Origin: Phytophthora sp. 'mugwort'
Taxonomy: Eukaryota; Oomycota; Peronosporomycetes; Peronosporales; Peronosporaceae
Assembly (NCBI GenBank): GCA_033558025.1
Contig: JAUCEF010000005.1
Coordinates: 3,534,001 to 3,598,000, forward strand
Length of the DNA stretch: 64,000 bases
Reading direction: 5' to 3'
Position 1 is the first letter of the stretch. Every line of letters starts with the position of its first letter. Shown here piece by piece: positions 10,756 to 20,663 of the stretch. The translations under genes were made by a program, and so were the position numbers. Below the pieces are notes generated by a model. That model searched no databases. It had not been told where the DNA came from and saw only the letters and a program-made list of their open reading frames with translations.

Positions 10756-11748
10756 ATGTCCAAGAAGCTGCTTGTTGTTGGCGGCGCCGGTGCACTGGGT
10801 CGCGGCGTGGTGACACACTTCGCTCGTGCGTCGTGGGGTGTCACGTCGGTGGGGTTCTCGGCGAACAAGGACGCACACAACAATGTGCTGCTGTCCGAGA
10901 ACAACTCGCTTAAGCATGCAAAGCAGACGCTGAAGGAACTCTCTAGCAGGTTTCTTTCTTGTAAAGTTATTTAGCGACTGGGATATTGTTTTGAGTGGTT
11001 GACGAGCTGTGAGTGGCCAGATATGGCAAGGTGAACACAGTGGTGTGCACTGCTGGCGGCTGGGAAGGCGGCAGCATCCGCGACGCGGACTCGCTCGTCA
11101 ATCTGGGCGACATGCACTCGAAGAATCTCGAGTCGGCGTTCCTGGGTAGGTGCGAGGAGATGTGGGTTGGGACGATTATGAACGACTAACAGTTGCTGTT
11201 TGGGTCGTGCAGCGACGTACTTGGCGACCCACTTGCTTGTTCCTGGAGGGCTTCTCGTTGTTACAGGCGCGAGTGCCGCTCTTCAGGCTACTCCTGGCAT
11301 GGTGTCCTATGGAGCGATCAAGGCGGCCACGCATCATTTGATCGCCAGTGCTGTGTAAGAACTTTGAGAACCTTCAAATGATTGCAAATATTTAATTTAC
11401 TAAATAATGGTATGTGTATGCTATTTTATTATAACAGGACGGAGCTACCTGAGGATGCGTCCGTGCTGGGCATGCTACCAGCAACGATTGACACGCCGAT
11501 GAATCGAAAGTTTATGGCCGACGCCGACTTTTCTACTTGGACAAAGGTGCAATGTGTTGTGTCATCATTCTACTTGTATGATCATGGATCTCATATGCAC
11601 TGAATCGTAGGCTGAGGAAATTGCTGATAAAATTTTGGAGTGGTCGAACGCCTCATATGCCGCTCGTCCTCCGAGTGGACATTTGATCACTGCCACAACC
11701 GAGAACAATACAACGTCTTTCCAGGACGTTGGTAACCCGTTTCAGTAG
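10756..11748 (+). CDS. QDPR: Quinoid dihydropteridine reductase
   Basis: Five exons by my reading: 10756-10949, 11021-11145, 11213-11354, 11438-11546 and 11611-11748, giving 235 residues with consistent phases. This short-chain dehydrogenase regenerates tetrahydrobiopterin from quinonoid dihydrobiopterin with NADH and is cytosolic. The N terminus has the nucleotide-binding motif VVGGAGALGRGVV. The middle has VCTAGGWEGGS, typical of QDPR. The catalytic block is GASAALQATPGMVSYGAIKA (Tyr and Lys of the YxxxK motif), followed by MLPATIDTPMNRKFM, a hallmark of this subfamily. Length matches the usual 230-245 residues. All four introns are 64-83 nt with GT-AG ends. Confidence 0.93.
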
Positions 11749-11936
11749 AACCGAATGCTGCAAATACACAAAGTTGTGATTTGGCTGACTACTGGCCGTA
11801 ACACGGGGCGAATCGTACCCCTAAAAATATATATACTTTGAAGTACTATGCACTTGATCGCCGCTTGGATTGCGATCTCAATTGGCAATTTTGTATATTT
11901 CCCGATGTATTGTCGCTCTCAAAGTATAGCAGACTG

Positions 11937-14900
11937 TTACGAAGGCATAGCTTCCCCGTTCACGCAACCTGTAAGGTTGCGCTTGAAGTGGTCGCAAAAC
12001 GCGTTCAGTACGCGCTTAAACTTCCGCGAGTTTTCCACGCAAGTCGGCGTGGAAATGTAGTTGAGGAACTCAGTTCGAGCGCGCTCGCTAACCTTCGAGC
12101 CCAAAAAGTTGCTGTCGGATAGAAGCCGGTAGATGAGCTCTTCACTCCGCTGTCGTCCGAAGTAGACCCAGCAAGACCGAACGACCTCAGCGATCTTCTC
12201 CATCATGTTCGGCGACATACCCCCCGCAGCGGCATTAAACAGAGCAAAGAGAACGTGATACTGCACGTCCTTCTCAAAGAATAGTGCCCGGATTTGTTGG
12301 TGGAGTAACAGTTTGCCTGCAAACTCTCGCCCTTGCAGCAAGCTTTCCGGTGTGCGAAGGATCTGACCGTACAAAGAGCCCAGCTCAAGCAGGAAGTCGA
12401 GAGTTGCAGCTTCGACTTCAGGATTCTGCGACTTAAAGGCATGCAACGCTAGCGCCAACACTCCCTCCAATTGGCTCGACTGGACTAAGATCGACGGGTG
12501 GTGGGTGCCGCAGGTTGCGACCAAAGAAAAAAGTGCGATAGTAAGCCCCGGATGTTCATCGACACTGCCGTCAGCCGCGATCTTGTTCATTGAACTCTCG
12601 CTGACGATAACCATCACGCGTGTTAGGCTAGCTGCTGTACCCTCGTCGTCGCCAGCGCAACCAATAATACTTTTGATCACGCTTAGATAACTACCGTCGT
12701 GACTCCGTGAAAACTGCTCCAGCAAAGCCGGCATGATCGCGGATGCCAGCTCCAGCGCTTGAGACCGCAAAGATTCAAAAACACCGACCAAAAGCGCGCA
12801 GAATTGCCCAACTACTTCTTCACAGCACCCATATACTCTCAAAATTGCCTCTAACACCTCCCACTGCTTTTGCAGCACGCATAGGACTGGATGTGGGGTC
12901 TCTTGGTCCATCTGCAGAGGGATCCTCGTGGCTAACACGAGAAGATGATTGAACATTTCGCACAGGAACTCTATTGATCCTTCGTCGTCCGCGGACAGCT
13001 GGTCATACCGCGCTGCAAGGTCCGTAAACATGGTAGCACCGAGTTCCTCCACCACCGGAAGCGCATCTTTGTACGAAACAGAGGTGAGAACATGGCAGAT
13101 AGAGTCGACAATAAGCTTTGCACTGTTTCCCGTCAAACACGTCGCCGACGGCCCACCCACTGCGGCGCGGTTCGAGCGGTACAAGTTCACCAATGCGTCC
13201 ATCCACAGCGGATTGAAGAAGTGTGAGCCACAGCGAAGCGTCAATTTCCGGAGTGCCACAGCACCTACATGATCTTCTAGGCCGTGCTGACTGAATGGAT
13301 ATCCAGGCTCATCCTGGGACTCGAAGCCGTTGGATATAATTTTAAACGCGTAGGTTGACAAGTGCTCGGGGTGTCTTGCGTACCAATGGCCCGCCACGCC
13401 AAGGAAAATGGTCACTGTGCGCAAAAGCGCGCGATGAGAGGGCTCTTTTCGCGACAAATATTCGAACAGCCTCGGAACCAGAGATGTATCTTCTTCTCGA
13501 ATCGATTTTGACAACGCACTAAGAGCGTGTACATAAACTTCTGTACGTTGCCACCACTAAATGTACGTACAAATAACCAAATAAGTTAGTCTTGTAAACA
13601 TGTGAACCAGTATTTTCATCAGCACACGTACATTAGGCGGTAAAAGTGATCCCGAATCAGCGGCTTCGTACTGCTGGAAGATTGCATGAATAGCATCCAC
13701 AATAAACTTATCCTCGCTAGCCATTGTGACTGTAGCCAGTGCACGGAATACGTTGCGCACTTCGCTTCGGTATAAGAAGAAACGTTCCTTAGCAGCCTCG
13801 GGGAAGGCTTCAAACCCGTCAGGATACTGGGTCCGCTCAATCAAGATGATCAGCAACCGCGAGATGAACGTTTCAAACACGTACATGCGCTGTTCGTGCT
13901 TGCCAGATATGTATGCGCGGAAATCAATCCAAAACTCCATCGTTTCGTTAGAAATGTCGAGGTTATTCAGGGACGTAAATAATAAAATTGTGTTCAGGAA
14001 TTCGTACACCAAAGACCCAGGTCGCATATCGAGCGTATAGTCCACAAAATACACGATGAATGCTTGTCCGCATTCAGATATCGCCCTAACACAGTTAGCA
14101 AGGCAAAAATCCAGACTTCTCTCGGATGCTGCAATGCGCTCTTGGACGTGCTTGCCTAGCACCACAAAATTGTGCATGACAAGCTCCATCAGCTGCACAT
14201 ACTCGTCGTGGTGACAGGCGCGAACCACTTCACGTACAACCTGCAACGCGTACACCGAAGATGTTGGTCCCAAAACCTCACGAAATGCTCGGTCCAACAA
14301 CCCACACTCCATAATAACTGAAGGAGGTAAGGTGCCATGCTCCACCCAGCTCGCAAATACTTGCAGTAACATACCTCTCAATAGTATTTGCTCCTCACTA
14401 GCATCAACAGCGGTGGCAATCGCCGGCAGGACAGTTCCAACCACATGAGCTGCGCACTGCTGCACCATGTCCTCACACTGCGCGCGTTTAATCTTGGAGA
14501 ATTTAACACGCTTGTTGTCCACTTCCTCAGGGATCACCTTCAATGTAAGTAGCACGGCAAAATTGGTCAATGCAGCCGTCACACCGTCGCTAACTGGGTG
14601 CTTTTGGTTTTGAACAAGCCATTCCACTGCGCCAACTACAGTGGCGTCACCCTGCGGTTCATGGAAGCGCAGCAAGACGACTGCAATTGTAAGTGCCAGG
14701 TGAGTCTGCACGTTCAGCTCCTCCTTGGTGCCGTTTGGCCCAGTCAGCACATTCCAGACATCCTGTGCCATCTGTTCAAAGTCTTTCACGAGTAGCTCGT
14801 GCTGTGCGCGATCCTCAGGCGTCCAGTTGGCTGGGTCCTCTATCTTGTACTTACGTATGTACGACGCCACAGTAAAATAGATCGTGGACGCAGAAAATGC

Positions 14901-15116
14901 GCGCTTGGCTCGAAGCAAGGCATTAAGCTCCGCATTGCCCGTGTCGACGATAGGCGCCTGCAGCACGGCCAGCGCCGTCTGCGCAGCTTCGGGTGAGCGC
15001 TGAAACTGCTGCAGCAGCGAATCGGCGCGTCGACGCACGCGCGGAGAGCTCAGCGGACTGTAGAGCTGGTGCAGCGCCTCAGACACCACAGCGTCTGAGA
15101 CAACGGCAACCTCCAT
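11937..15116 (-). CDS. Importin-beta family nuclear transport receptor (transportin-3/importin-13-like)
   Basis: Two exons: 13632-15116 and 11937-13556, 1034 residues in total. The 75-nt intron (13557-13631) has a GTACGTG donor, a CTAAC branch site and a TTTAG acceptor, and joins the frames in phase. The protein is built of helical HEAT-like repeats throughout. The N-terminal region (LLQQFQRSPEAAQTALAVLQ, then NVQTHLALTIAVVLLRF) corresponds to the importin-N and exportin-1-like domains of the TNPO3/IPO13 group, and the length fits. Members carry proteins through nuclear pores under control of Ran-GTP. I cannot tell which cargo this one carries. It is transcribed away from the TM9 gene with 771 bp between them. 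Confidence 0.8.
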
Positions 15117-15887
15117 CGCTTTCTGTCACTTGAAGTCGGCGGCTTGCTTTAATTTTCGCGACTGGCGGGGGAGTGTGGCCAGAGGATTCTTCGCAGAGGA
15201 CTGACAACAATAGACCACGAGCACCAGACCAAATAAAGCTGTGGCTTGTGATGATCTCCGACCGTGAGGCTATATTTGAAGCTGACGTTGAAGGGGAGAG
15301 TGGGCTGACGGGTGGGTTGCGTTACGCTCAATAGGCTTCGTGTCGGGCCGTTAGATCGAGTGTTCGAGCTCGTTTCCCCCTGCTGCGCAGAAGTACCGGA
15401 TCAGGCAGGTCCTCCTGAGTGTAGACGACTTGGGTTGGTGCGCTCGACTTAGCGGTGATGAAGCACAGCTTCTAGGGGTTCAGTACAGAACGGAAATGTG
15501 AGGGCTAGTGTGGCGCACACGGAACTATGATTCTGCCTAGTGTGGTGTGGTAAACGTAGCACACACTCAGTCGTGTCGCGATCTGATTCGCCTCAGTTTT
15601 GTCCAATGTTGTTGTCTAATTGCAGCTTAACATGTTGCGATTGGCTGTTTACCGGTTGTGGTCGCCCTCATACGTGGAAATTCCAGCCAACCCACTTTTC
15701 GCATGCGTTTCTGCAAGCTCTCTCCTTTTCCTTCATCGGTGTTGGCAGGTATGCGTTTTGGCACAGGCTTCGTGGCACCTCAGTCACACTCCCTCATTCG
15801 CCCACGAAACCGCGAAGAAAGCCAGACGTCGGGCTGCAGCGGCAGCAGAGAACTTCCTCCCCCTTCCTTTCGACCACTTAACACACA
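15117..15887. promoter_or_regulatory. Divergent intergenic region between importin and TM9 genes
   Basis: These 771 bp separate two start codons that face away from each other, so both promoters must lie here. A pyrimidine-rich stretch precedes the TM9 ATG, and a CTCATTCGC motif at about 15793-15801 weakly resembles the oomycete initiator. I see no coding capacity with support. Confidence 0.4.
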
Positions 15888-17825
15888 ATGTGGATGAAGA
15901 GCGTGGCTGTATCGGCGCTGGCCGCGTTGATGATGGTGCAGGAGGCCAGTGCAGCCTTTTATGTGCCGGGCGTGGCGCCTGAGGCGTGGGCAGCGGGCGA
16001 CGCCGTTCGCCTTAACGTGAACAAGATCACGTCTACCAAGACGCTGGTTCCGTACGAGTACTACTACCTGCCATTCTGCAAACCAACGTCTACCAACGAG
16101 CAACAGGAGAACTTAGGCGAAATCATGGCCGGCGACGCCATCATGGACTCGCTTTATAACATGCAGATGGAGAAGGACGCGATCTGCCAGGTGCTGTGCA
16201 AGCCCATGACATATACGTCCGAACAATCGCAAGCCTTCATCGATATGATCAAGGACGAGTACTATGTGCAGTGGGTGGTGGACAATCTGCCCGTGTTGTA
16301 CCGCGACCCGACCGACTCGCAGCAAGCTGGATCTTTTAAGCGCGGCTTTCCTGTGGGCGAGGTGGACGAAGACGGCAAGTACCTGCTGTACAACCACGTG
16401 CGCATCATTATTTCGGTCAACTCTGACCCGTACGCCGAGGAGGACGGCGACGTTCCCAAATGGCGCGTCGTCGGCTTCGAGGTCGTGCCCACTTCCATCA
16501 AACACAGCTACGAGAACGATCCCATGGCTGGGCAGGAACTAGACTCGGACACGTGCGGCAAGTTTGTCAACATTGAGGAGGTCTCGCAGGGCAACTACCA
16601 GTATCTGAACCCGGAGGGCGAGACCACCGTGCTGTACACGTACGACGTGCAATTCGTCAAGTCTGACATCGTCTGGGAGGAGCGTTGGGACCGCATTATC
16701 AGCAGCAAGAGCTCGAACGACCAGATCCACTGGTTCTCCATTATTAACTCGCTCATGATCGTGCTGTTCCTGACTGGCATGATCGCAATGATCATGCTGC
16801 GTACACTTCACCGCGATATTGCTCGCTACAACGAGGTGCAGACCACGGAAGAGGCGCAAGAAGAGTCTGGATGGAAGCTTGTCCACGGCGATGTGTTTCG
16901 CCCACCGCAGCTTTCGCCCATGCTTTTCTCAGTGGTCGTGGGTACGGGTGTGCAGGTGTGTTGCATGAGCGCTTCGACAATGATTATTGCGTTGCTGGGC
17001 CTGCTGTCACCGGCCAACCGCGGTTCGCTTCTGACGACGCTGCTGCTACTCTTCGTTTTCATGGGAAGCTTTGCTGGTTACCACTCGTCGCGTACGTACA
17101 AAATGTTTAACGGCAAGGACTGGAAGAAGAACACCATTCTCACGGCTGTGCTGTACCCGGGTCTGCTGTTCGCCGTCTTCTTCCTGCTGAACTTGGTGCT
17201 GTGGGGCAAGTCTTCGTCTCAAGCTGTCCCGTTCGGAACGCTTTTCGCTCTGCTCGTGCTGTGGTTCGGTATTTCGGTGCCGCTGGTTTTCTTGGGCAGC
17301 TACTTTGGCTTCAAGGCTGCCGCCATTGAGCAGCCTGTGCGCACGAACCAGATCGCGCGTCAGATCCCGGAGCAAGTGTGGTATCTGTCCTCACCTTTTA
17401 GCATCCTGGTGGGCGGCATCCTGCCATTCGGTGCCGTGTTCATTGAACTATTCTTCATCATGTCGGCGCTATGGCTGCACCAGATTTACTACGTGTTTGG
17501 CTTCCTGTTCATTGTACTGCTGATCCTCGTGGCCACATGCGCTGAGGTGACGGTCGTGATGTGCTACTTCCAGCTTTGCGCAGAGGACTATCGCTGGTGG
17601 TGGCGTTCGTTCCTCACCTCAGGATCTGCGGCCGTGTATTTGTTCCTCTACTCGTTCCTGTACTTCTTCACGAAGCTCAACATCACGGCTTTCGTCTCGG
17701 GCATCCTGTACTTCGGCTACATGTTCCTGATTTCGGTCACCTTCTTCTTCCTCACGGGGACGATCGGCTACTTCGCTTGCCTGTGGTTTACGCGCAAAAT
17801 CTACAGCTCCATTAAGATTGACTAA
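15888..17825 (+). CDS. Transmembrane 9 superfamily member (nonaspanin)
   Basis: A single exon of 645 residues. The N terminus is a signal peptide (MWMKSVAVSALAALMMVQEASA) followed by the luminal domain beginning FYVPGVAPEAW, with PYEYYYLPFCKP and CQVLC motifs typical of TM9SF proteins. After WFSIINSLMIVLFLTGMIAM comes a soluble loop and eight further hydrophobic segments, including the conserved LLGLLSPANRGSL and FGYMFLISVTFFFLTGTIGY, ending in KIYSSIKID. The KxD/E-type tail resembles the Golgi-retention end of this family. Nonaspanins sit in endosome and Golgi membranes and help sort glycine-rich membrane segments, adhesion and nutrient proteins. Length and layout are normal. Confidence 0.95.
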   Translation: MWMKSVAVSALAALMMVQEASAAFYVPGVAPEAWAAGDAVRLNVNKITSTKTLVPYEYYYLPFCKPTSTNEQQENLGEIMAGDAIMDSLYNMQMEKDAICQVLCKPMTYTSEQSQAFIDMIKDEYYVQWVVDNLPVLYRDPTDSQQAGSFKRGFPVGEVDEDGKYLLYNHVRIIISVNSDPYAEEDGDVPKWRVVGFEVVPTSIKHSYENDPMAGQELDSDTCGKFVNIEEVSQGNYQYLNPEGETTVLYTYDVQFVKSDIVWEERWDRIISSKSSNDQIHWFSIINSLMIVLFLTGMIAMIMLRTLHRDIARYNEVQTTEEAQEESGWKLVHGDVFRPPQLSPMLFSVVVGTGVQVCCMSASTMIIALLGLLSPANRGSLLTTLLLLFVFMGSFAGYHSSRTYKMFNGKDWKKNTILTAVLYPGLLFAVFFLLNLVLWGKSSSQAVPFGTLFALLVLWFGISVPLVFLGSYFGFKAAAIEQPVRTNQIARQIPEQVWYLSSPFSILVGGILPFGAVFIELFFIMSALWLHQIYYVFGFLFIVLLILVATCAEVTVVMCYFQLCAEDYRWWWRSFLTSGSAAVYLFLYSFLYFFTKLNITAFVSGILYFGYMFLISVTFFFLTGTIGYFACLWFTRKIYSSIKID

Positions 17826-18138
17826 GTAGTCAGCAAGTTTGCATCTAGGTTCCGGTTACCAAATGCCACAGGGAGGTACAATGAAGCAAAATAGCAGGAA
17901 GGAGGTGATACTCGGACTGGCAGAAGTCGGTGAGCCACCGTGATGGTCGATCTAATGACAGTCACCACAGTGTGTCATATTCGAGCAATGCATGTGCCGT
18001 TTGTCCCCTCCTCCTGTGTGTAGAAGACAGAAAGCGTGAAAGCGGAAGAAATACATTTCATTTTGTTTTCTTTCGTTTCAATCAGCTGTGAAAAGTTGCA
18101 CCATCTGAAATCTTTCTAAGCAAACCTAGCAGCCCCCT
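17826..18138. other. Convergent 3' flank
   Basis: These 313 bp lie between the stop codons of two converging genes (TM9 on plus, CW-zinc-finger protein on minus). I see only untranslated sequence, with T-rich tracts near 18057-18080. Confidence 0.5.
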
Positions 18139-20483
18139 TTACAGCGTCCGCCACTCCGCTAACCATGGGTGCTCGTCCACCAAACCTTTAGCGCGAGCCT
18201 GCCAGGAGCTGACCACCTCGGGAGATACACCAGCAACATTATCGACAGCTCGGACAATCAAGTCGCTGGGTGTGGCGATCAAATCGGCAGGTGTGCCAAG
18301 CTTCTGACCTTCCAATTGTTGTACCACTTGAACTTCGCCAACAATTTCCGACATCCAGTCGTTAACCTCATCAAGACGAGCCTAGATCATTCACACGAAT
18401 TATTAATCGACTATCACCAACAACCCAGGTCAACATACCTCATCGATCAGCTTTTCAAGCTTCTCCTGCAACGTCTGAGCCGAAGGATCCAATGGATTCA
18501 CAAGAGCATGCACTGTAGCACACACGGAAGCGTCTGCTAAGTTTCGCCGAGTGGTGATGGCAGCCTCGCGGAGCCATTCAGCAATGGGAACACCCGCGAT
18601 CTGAGCAACTTCATCGTCGATAGCTTCGCATATACCGTTACGTCCTGTTTTCGTTAAGTTGGCACAGGTCCACGGATCTTTATCAAGATCAGCGTTAGCT
18701 GCTTCCTCGGCTGATAGAATACGTGCTTTCTTGCAAGAATCGCAATACACCGTAATAGCTTCTTCCACTTCACCATCTGCTGCAGTTTCTTTCGGAATAG
18801 ACGACTGTGTAGCCGGCTTGTCTTCTCGAAGAAAAGCGGATACAACGGCACTTGTCTGTGTACTTCGATCGAACCGGGCTAGAGCAGCTTGCGCTGCTGC
18901 ACTACGGAGTGTACTGGGAGTCGCCTTCTTCGCTGAAAGAGCAGGAGTCTGAGCTGGTGGCTCACGCTTTGGTGCCGCAGTCTCTTGTTTGACCTCTTCT
19001 TCACCACTTGAATTTACTTCAATGACTTCGGGTGTCGTCTCCTTGGTTGCGGAATGATTGGCCTTATTCGTGCTCTCTAGCTTCGAAGACGTACGGCCAC
19101 TCTGGGTATTGCCCTGCTTTCCCTGTTTCCACAGCTTGTACTGCTCTTCATTTGCCTAATAAAAGATAAGCATGCACAGATTAAAAAAACTGCCCCATAG
19201 ACTTTGCTGCAAAAAATGATTTGTCGTCTACCTTCGCCTCCATAGCCTTCTCGGACATAACTCTACATAACCGAGCCAGTACCGCATGTTCAGTTAGGTC
19301 AAATATGAAACTTCGTGCAGCAACAAAACTACAACGACCACCAAACTTACCTTGCACGAGTGTCTAAGAACGACCAGTCTTCATCGGGTACAAGTTCTGC
19401 TAGACCAACAGCCACATCTCCATTGTACAAACGCGCTATATTCCAAAACACCCTTGTAGACACTTGCGCCATATTGAATGGCTTGAGCATTTCACGTCCG
19501 GTCTCACCACCCGACAGCAACACATACTTCAAAATGGCCTGCAGCTCGTCTGTCTTCAGCAAATCAACTGTCTCCTCTTTCCACTTGCGCGGCGTCTCCT
19601 TAAAGCGCACGCGCAGTTTAGCAGCCCCTCCATCAGCGCGTCGGGTAGTTGAAAGCTCTTCGATCTCAAAATTATGCGCCAACGATGCATTCAGCCGTGC
19701 ATTTGCCAGCGTCAATTCATATTGATGTTCCACTGCATTCTTCGTTGCTGCGCGGAAAAACTTCGCCGCACGATCGTGGGATTGACCGCTCACCGCATTT
19801 ACCAGACTGACTTCCACATCCTCTTTGGACGTGAGGTTAATCGCCTTACTTCGGCGATATTTGCGTTGTGGTTCGTCTTCACCACCACTTTCCCCCTCTG
19901 CTGGTTTTGATGGATTACTCTCTAACGAGCTACCAAGATGATACCCACTGCCTGTAATTTTCCGTTTCGTCGGAGCCTTCTTCTTCGCGTTTGTCGGCGG
20001 ATTCAGCGTGTGCATCCCGCCTCTCAGCGCATTTGATTCTGTCTTTTTTGCAGGTGTTCGTTTTGGTCGCCCCGCCGCTTTCTTTGCAGCAGGAGGAGCT
20101 TGTACCGGAGCTGCAGCACCCGAGCTCGTGTCCACCACCACCGTGTCGTTGGCCTCGAAAACGTTCTTGACCAACACAGAGCCGTCCGCTTTTACCGGCC
20201 GCGGCGGAAACCCTCTGCGAACTACATCACGTCACAAAGTATTAGCACCGCCATTGCAACAGATCAATGACGTCGGTCACGTACAGGTGGGCGAGTCTTT
20301 AGCCTTCAGCCCCAATTCCTTGCCTGCTAGCTCTGGAGAACGCAACCATCAGAATCACACACATCGGCTAGACCGCATTGGAAACCCACACAACGAACCC
20401 GAGAACGTCTTGAAATTGGCCCCCGCGTCGATCTGCAGCACCACCTGCTTGCCGCGAGGTCCGCGTAGTCGGATACTCCACAT
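18139..20483 (-). CDS. Nuclear-type protein with N-terminal ubiquitin-like fold and CW-like zinc finger
   Basis: Six exons by splice signals: 20399-20483, 20285-20332, 19351-20221, 19232-19262, 18439-19155 and 18139-18381, giving 664 residues. The start MWSIRLRGPRGKQVVLQ with later LRRGFPPRPV-like and NDTVVV blocks resembles the ubiquitin-like N terminus of OTU1/YOD1. A basic, Lys/Ala/Pro-rich linker and a conserved helical block (HDRAAKFFRAATKNAVEHQY, then MLKPFNMAQVSTRVFWNIAR) follow. Near residue 483 lies CDSC, then DPWTC (W507, C509) and C521, the Cx2C...WxC...C pattern of a CW-type zinc finger, which in other proteins reads histone H3 lysine-4 methylation. No OTU peptidase domain is present. 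A chromatin or ubiquitin-pathway role is inference. The gene shares a 180-bp region with the next gene. Confidence 0.75.
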
Positions 20484-20663
20484 GACACCGCAGGGAATGA
20501 GGATAAATTATAAATTTACTTTTACCATGAAGCACCTTCCCGGAATGTTCGGTCTAGCAAGGCGAGATTTTGAGCTCCCACCAATCACAGTCGAGATAAG
20601 TTCACTTTTGCACTTCTTAATCTTACCCATTCTCGAACTTGCATTAGCGAACTAGGTGTTGAC
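20484..20663. promoter_or_regulatory. Compact bidirectional promoter
   Basis: Only 180 bp separate two divergent ATG codons. The sequence TTCACTTTTGCACTT near 20599-20613 resembles the oomycete initiator element. The assignment rests on position and on this one motif. Confidence 0.45.

Noticed and set aside
20008..20655. 215-codon plus-strand ORF
   Set aside because: Antisense to exons 1-3 of the UBL-CW gene, which have splice signals and domain support.
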